From assembly GCA_046329555.1 (NCBI GenBank), contig JAXLUK010000001.1:186001-250000 (forward strand): DNA of 64,000 nucleotides, given 5' to 3'. Shown piece after piece: positions 60,995 to 64,000 of this stretch. The DNA comes from UBA1941 sp046329555 (GTDB taxonomy: Bacteria > Bacteroidota > Bacteroidia > Chitinophagales > LD1). The position numbers and the translations under genes were made by a program. A model generated the notes under the pieces. That model had not been told where the DNA came from. It did no database searches and saw nothing but the letters and a program-made list of their open reading frames with translations. The stretch's first letter is position 1. Every line of letters starts with the position of its first letter.

Positions 60995-62959
60995 ATGAAA
61001 ACAAAATCAAGGAATCAAATGATTGTTCTGGCGTTGGCAATAGGTACTGGCGTCATAATGAACAGTTGTAAACCCCCGAAAGTAGACAATGTAATTTCCG
61101 GGGATGCCGCCAAAAAGGTGTACGTAGCACCAGGTAAAAAAGATGAAATCTACCTATTCACATCGGGTGGCTTTAGCGGTCAGATTGGGGTTTACGGCCT
61201 ACCTTCTGGTAGAATGTTTAAGCAAGTGCCGATTTTCTCACAAGATGCTGAAACTGGTTACGGGTTCAGCGAAGAGACTAAACCAATGTTAATGACATCA
61301 CATGGTTTCACGCCGTGGGATGATTCCCACCACCCACAACTATCAAGAACAGATGGGCAAGACGATGGCAGATGGCTGTTTATCAATGCCAATAACACGC
61401 CACGCATTGCGCGGGTTGATTTAGGTGTATTTAAAACCGCAGAAATTCTTGAGTTACCTAATTGTGGGGGCAACCACGCTTCGCCATTCACTACTCAGAA
61501 TACTGAATATGTAGTTGGCGCTTCCCGGTTTTCTGTACCGAACGATAAGGAAGGTGATGTTGCCATAGCTGATTACAAAGACAAATTCAAGGGAACCATA
61601 TCTTTCATCAAAGTAGATAAGGAAACGGGGCACATGAACCTTAACTTTCAATTGTTGGTTCCTGGGGTAGATTATGATCTGTCTCGCGCAGGTAAAGGGG
61701 TTTCCCATGGTTGGGTGTTCTTTAGTTGCTACAACACTGAAAAAGCGCATACCTTACTTGAAATGAATGCCTCGCAACGGGACAAGGATTTTGTTATGGC
61801 CGTAAATTGGAAGAAAGCTGAAGAATACCTTGCTCAAGGAAAAGGAATGAAATGGCCTGCTAATTACGCCCATAATGTAATGGACGAGCAATCACATACA
61901 GCAACTTCAACCTTAGAAAAGGAAGTAACCGTGTTAGACGTAAAAGACTTGCCAGGTATATGTTACTACATACCATGCCCAAAATCTCCGCATGGATGTG
62001 ATGTTGATCCAACCGGCGAATATATTTGTGCATCAGGGAAGTTGGCTGCTGTAATACCTGTTTATTCCTATAGCAAAATGTTGAAGGCCATTGAATCCAA
62101 ATCATTTGATGGAGATTTTGATGGAATACCAGTAATAAAATATGAAGCCGCTTTAGATGGCGAAGTGGAAAAACCAGGCTTAGGCCCATTACACACTGAA
62201 TTCGATGCTGATGGCCATGCATATACCTCATTTTTCGTTTCATCAGAAATTGTAAAATGGGATGTTAAGACTAAAAAAGTACTCGATCGTGCACCTACCT
62301 ACTATTCTATTGGCCACCTTTGCGTACCAATGGGAGACAACATCAAACCTTACGGCAAATATGTAATCGCCTTAAACAAAATTACGAAAGACCGTTACTT
62401 ACCTACCGGCCCTGAATTGTGCCAATCAGCGCAATTGTATTCCATTGAGGGCGAAAAAATGCAGCTGCTACTAGATTTCCCAACTATTGGAGAACCGCAT
62501 TATGCACAGGCTTGTCCTGCCGATATCGTTACTCGGCACGAGGTTAAATTCTTCAAATTAGATGATAACAAGCACAAATATCTGGCAAAAACTGAAAAGG
62601 ATGCCAAGGTAATTCGGCAAGGAAATGATGTACACATCTATATGACAGCAATCCGTTCCCATTTCACACCAGATAATATCGAAGGGGTTAAAGTAGGTGA
62701 CAATGTTTACTTCCATGTTACCAACTTAGAGCAAGATTGGGATGTTCCCCATGGTTTTGCCGTTAAAGGAGCCAACAACGCAGAGTTACTCGTTTTGCCA
62801 GGTGAGACACAAACCTTAAAATGGATACCTGACCGCCCTGGAATGTTCCCAATGTACTGCACGGACTTCTGCTCAGCCCTACATCAAGAAATGCAGGGAT
62901 ACGTCCGCGTTTCTGCAGCCGGAAGTAGTACACCTCTAAAATTTTCAACAGGTGAATAA
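60995..62959 (+). CDS. nosZ: Nitrous oxide reductase, clade II (Sec-type)
   Basis: 654 residues, reduces N2O to N2 in the periplasm with copper sites CuZ and CuA. A Sec lipoprotein-like signal (MIVLALAIGTGVIMNSC) replaces the twin-arginine signal of clade I enzymes. The beta-propeller CuZ region has WDDSHHPQLS, NCGGNHASPFTT, and later GPLHTEFDADGHAY and YSIGHLCVPMGDNIKPYGKY. The CuA domain near the C-terminus has CTDFCSALHQEMQGY, the C-x3-C-x3-H-x3-M set. Length and motifs are typical of Bacteroidota nosZ. It is co-transcribed with the cytochrome, and an attenuator-like hairpin lies between it and the following genes. Confidence 0.97.
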   Translation: MKTKSRNQMIVLALAIGTGVIMNSCKPPKVDNVISGDAAKKVYVAPGKKDEIYLFTSGGFSGQIGVYGLPSGRMFKQVPIFSQDAETGYGFSEETKPMLMTSHGFTPWDDSHHPQLSRTDGQDDGRWLFINANNTPRIARVDLGVFKTAEILELPNCGGNHASPFTTQNTEYVVGASRFSVPNDKEGDVAIADYKDKFKGTISFIKVDKETGHMNLNFQLLVPGVDYDLSRAGKGVSHGWVFFSCYNTEKAHTLLEMNASQRDKDFVMAVNWKKAEEYLAQGKGMKWPANYAHNVMDEQSHTATSTLEKEVTVLDVKDLPGICYYIPCPKSPHGCDVDPTGEYICASGKLAAVIPVYSYSKMLKAIESKSFDGDFDGIPVIKYEAALDGEVEKPGLGPLHTEFDADGHAYTSFFVSSEIVKWDVKTKKVLDRAPTYYSIGHLCVPMGDNIKPYGKYVIALNKITKDRYLPTGPELCQSAQLYSIEGEKMQLLLDFPTIGEPHYAQACPADIVTRHEVKFFKLDDNKHKYLAKTEKDAKVIRQGNDVHIYMTAIRSHFTPDNIEGVKVGDNVYFHVTNLEQDWDVPHGFAVKGANNAELLVLPGETQTLKWIPDRPGMFPMYCTDFCSALHQEMQGYVRVSAAGSSTPLKFSTGE

Positions 62960-62980
62960 ACTGGTTAATAGTTAACCCTG

Positions 62981-63015
62981 GGGGGAGACGGATATGCCTT
63001 ACCGCTCCCCCTTTT
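62981..63015 (+). terminator. Terminator or attenuator between nosZ and downstream nos genes
   Basis: GGGGGAG (62981-62987) pairs with CTCCCCC (63005-63011), extended by CGG/CCG with one bulge, and is followed by TTTTC. It lies 22 bases after the nosZ stop and 35 bases before the next start, and would lower expression of the accessory genes relative to nosZ. Confidence 0.75.
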
Positions 63016-63049
63016 CTTTCCTCACCCTTAAGCCCTATTAATATTTTGT

Positions 63050-63622
63050 ATGAAAAAAATAAAGCCCCTTACACAAATTTTACTATTCATTTGTGCCATC
63101 GCCATTATCCCCTCCAACTTCCTTTCAGTGTGGCAAATCCAATTAGAAGCACCACAATATCCGGAGGGATTAAAAATGGAAATATGGAGTTCCAAAATTT
63201 CCGGAGATATCGATAAAATAAACGGCCTTAACCACTACATTGGCATGTCGCAAATAAAAGAAGAAACCTTCCCTGAATTCAAATTGATGCCTTGGTTAAT
63301 ATGGATTATGGTAGCCTTGATAGGAGCCAGTGCAATAACAGGGAAACTGCGATTGCACATCGTTTCGGCGAGTTACCTGGTACTTTGCGGTATTTGGGGC
63401 ATTTATGATTTTTGGAAATGGGAATATGAGTATGGGCACAACCTGAACCCACATGCCGCCATTAAAATTCCCGGCATGGCGTATCAACCGCCTCTTTTTG
63501 GATGGAAGCAACTGCTTAATTTTCTGGCTGGTTCTTTTCCGGATATCGGCGGTTGGTTAATTATTATACCCAGCATTGTTGTTGTAGCACTTCTATTATT
63601 TGAATTATGGAGAAGAAAATAA
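63050..63622 (+). CDS. Membrane protein of the nos cluster
   Basis: 190 residues with about four hydrophobic segments: near the N-terminus (QILLFICAIAIIPSNFLSVW), LMPWLIWIMVALIGASAI, SASYLVLCGIWGIYDFW, and WLIIIPSIVVVALLLFEL. The loop after the first segment contains PEGLKMEIWSS and a DIDKINGLNHYIGM phrase, and a second loop has HNLNPHAAIKIPGMAY. A conserved membrane protein of this kind sits after nosZ in many clade II clusters; similarity to Wolinella NosB cannot be judged by eye. Two histidines in periplasmic loops could bind copper or heme. The downstream nosL gene overlaps it by 16 bases. Confidence 0.8.
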   Translation: MKKIKPLTQILLFICAIAIIPSNFLSVWQIQLEAPQYPEGLKMEIWSSKISGDIDKINGLNHYIGMSQIKEETFPEFKLMPWLIWIMVALIGASAITGKLRLHIVSASYLVLCGIWGIYDFWKWEYEYGHNLNPHAAIKIPGMAYQPPLFGWKQLLNFLAGSFPDIGGWLIIIPSIVVVALLLFELWRRK

Positions 63623-64000
63623 TTTACTTGTTGATGAGCATCTGCTTCATAACAGGTTGCAATAAAGAACCTGAGGCTATTAACTACGGTAAAGACAGTT
63701 GTGCATTTTGTAAAATGACCATCATGGACCGCAAATTTGGGTGCGAGTTAATTAGTATGAAGGGCAAAAAAATAAAATTTGATTGTATTGAGTGTATGAT
63801 AGATTACCTGCAAAGTGAAGACGATTTCATTCCATTTAAAACACTGGTAACTAACTACAATCACCCGGGGCATTTTATTAAAGCCGAAAACTCTTTCTTC
63901 CTGCACGGTGGCGAGGTTAAAAGTCCTATGGGTGGGAATATCTGCGCTTTCAACAAACGTGAAGATGCCGCATTCTACCAAAAATCACTGAATGGTGACA
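63607..64000 (+). CDS. nosL: NosL copper-binding lipoprotein, C-terminus cut by window end
   Basis: The first 131 residues are present. A lipoprotein signal (IIYLLMSICFITGC) leads into the NosL family opening NYGKDSCAFCKMTIMD, where the C-x-x-C and Met residues match copper-binding positions. Later family-typical phrases are KIKFDCIECMIDYL, HPGHFIKA and SPMGGNICAF. NosL delivers copper to NosZ. The start ATG overlaps the previous gene by 16 bases, so translation is coupled. In clade II clusters nosD, nosF and nosY usually follow, and they would lie beyond the window. Confidence 0.92.
   Translation, partial: MEKKIIYLLMSICFITGCNKEPEAINYGKDSCAFCKMTIMDRKFGCELISMKGKKIKFDCIECMIDYLQSEDDFIPFKTLVTNYNHPGHFIKAENSFFLHGGEVKSPMGGNICAFNKREDAAFYQKSLNGD

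Noticed and set aside
1..64000. Insertion sequences, prophage, tRNA or rRNA genes
   Set aside because: No transposase, integrase, phage structural gene, or tRNA-like cloverleaf was seen on either strand.

Overview
This 64 kb window comes from a member of the Bacteroidota, probably a free-living or environmental lineage near the Chitinophagales/Saprospiria; the exact family cannot be fixed by eye. The evidence is type IX secretion (T9SS) sorting domains, gliding-associated CHU_C domains, a PorP/SprF protein, TonB receptors with carboxypeptidase-like N-terminal domains, an atpD-atpC pair split from the other ATP synthase genes, YtxJ (bacillithiol redox), and TAnnTTTG-type -7 promoter elements. 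No tRNA, rRNA, insertion sequence, prophage or CRISPR array was seen.

Region 1 (1-7.9 kb) is a vitamin B12 uptake locus. A cobalamin riboswitch (about 680-855) precedes six mostly overlapping genes: a T9SS-exported DUF4465 protein, a BtuB-like TonB receptor, a beta-propeller-like lipoprotein (BtuG-like), a BtuF-like lipoprotein, BtuC and BtuD. A truncated secreted protein lies divergently at the left edge.

Region 2 (7.9-31 kb) is mainly housekeeping. It holds a TPR membrane protein, a DnaQ-like exonuclease, mpl, ytxJ with a tiny lipoprotein, porP/sprF with a CHU_C protein, ndk, tryptophan 2,3-dioxygenase, lpxD, ruvB, a large T9SS cargo, pgk with a Baeyer-Villiger-type flavoprotein, tamB, and divergent tsaD.

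Region 3 (31-53 kb) is dominated by surface proteins. There is a protein with six AT-hook-like motifs, and a giant SprB-like adhesin spanning 32453-43361 with about 19 tandem 246-bp repeats. Its reading frame is broken by a tight cluster of indels at 39.38-40.39 kb. Exactly five missing bases account for the net shift, and the restored protein would be about 3,637 residues. A TonB receptor, a phosphodiesterase-like enzyme and two more T9SS cargo proteins follow.

Region 4 (53-58.3 kb) has clpB, a small secreted protein, atpD and a short atpC. Region 5 (58.3-64 kb) is a nitrous oxide respiration locus: a fasciclin lipoprotein, a small lipoprotein, an Rrf2 regulator with three cysteines, a lipoprotein cytochrome c, clade II (Sec-type) nosZ, a membrane protein, and nosL cut by the window end. 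Two FNR/DNR-like palindromes lie upstream of genes in this block, suggesting control by oxygen or nitric oxide.
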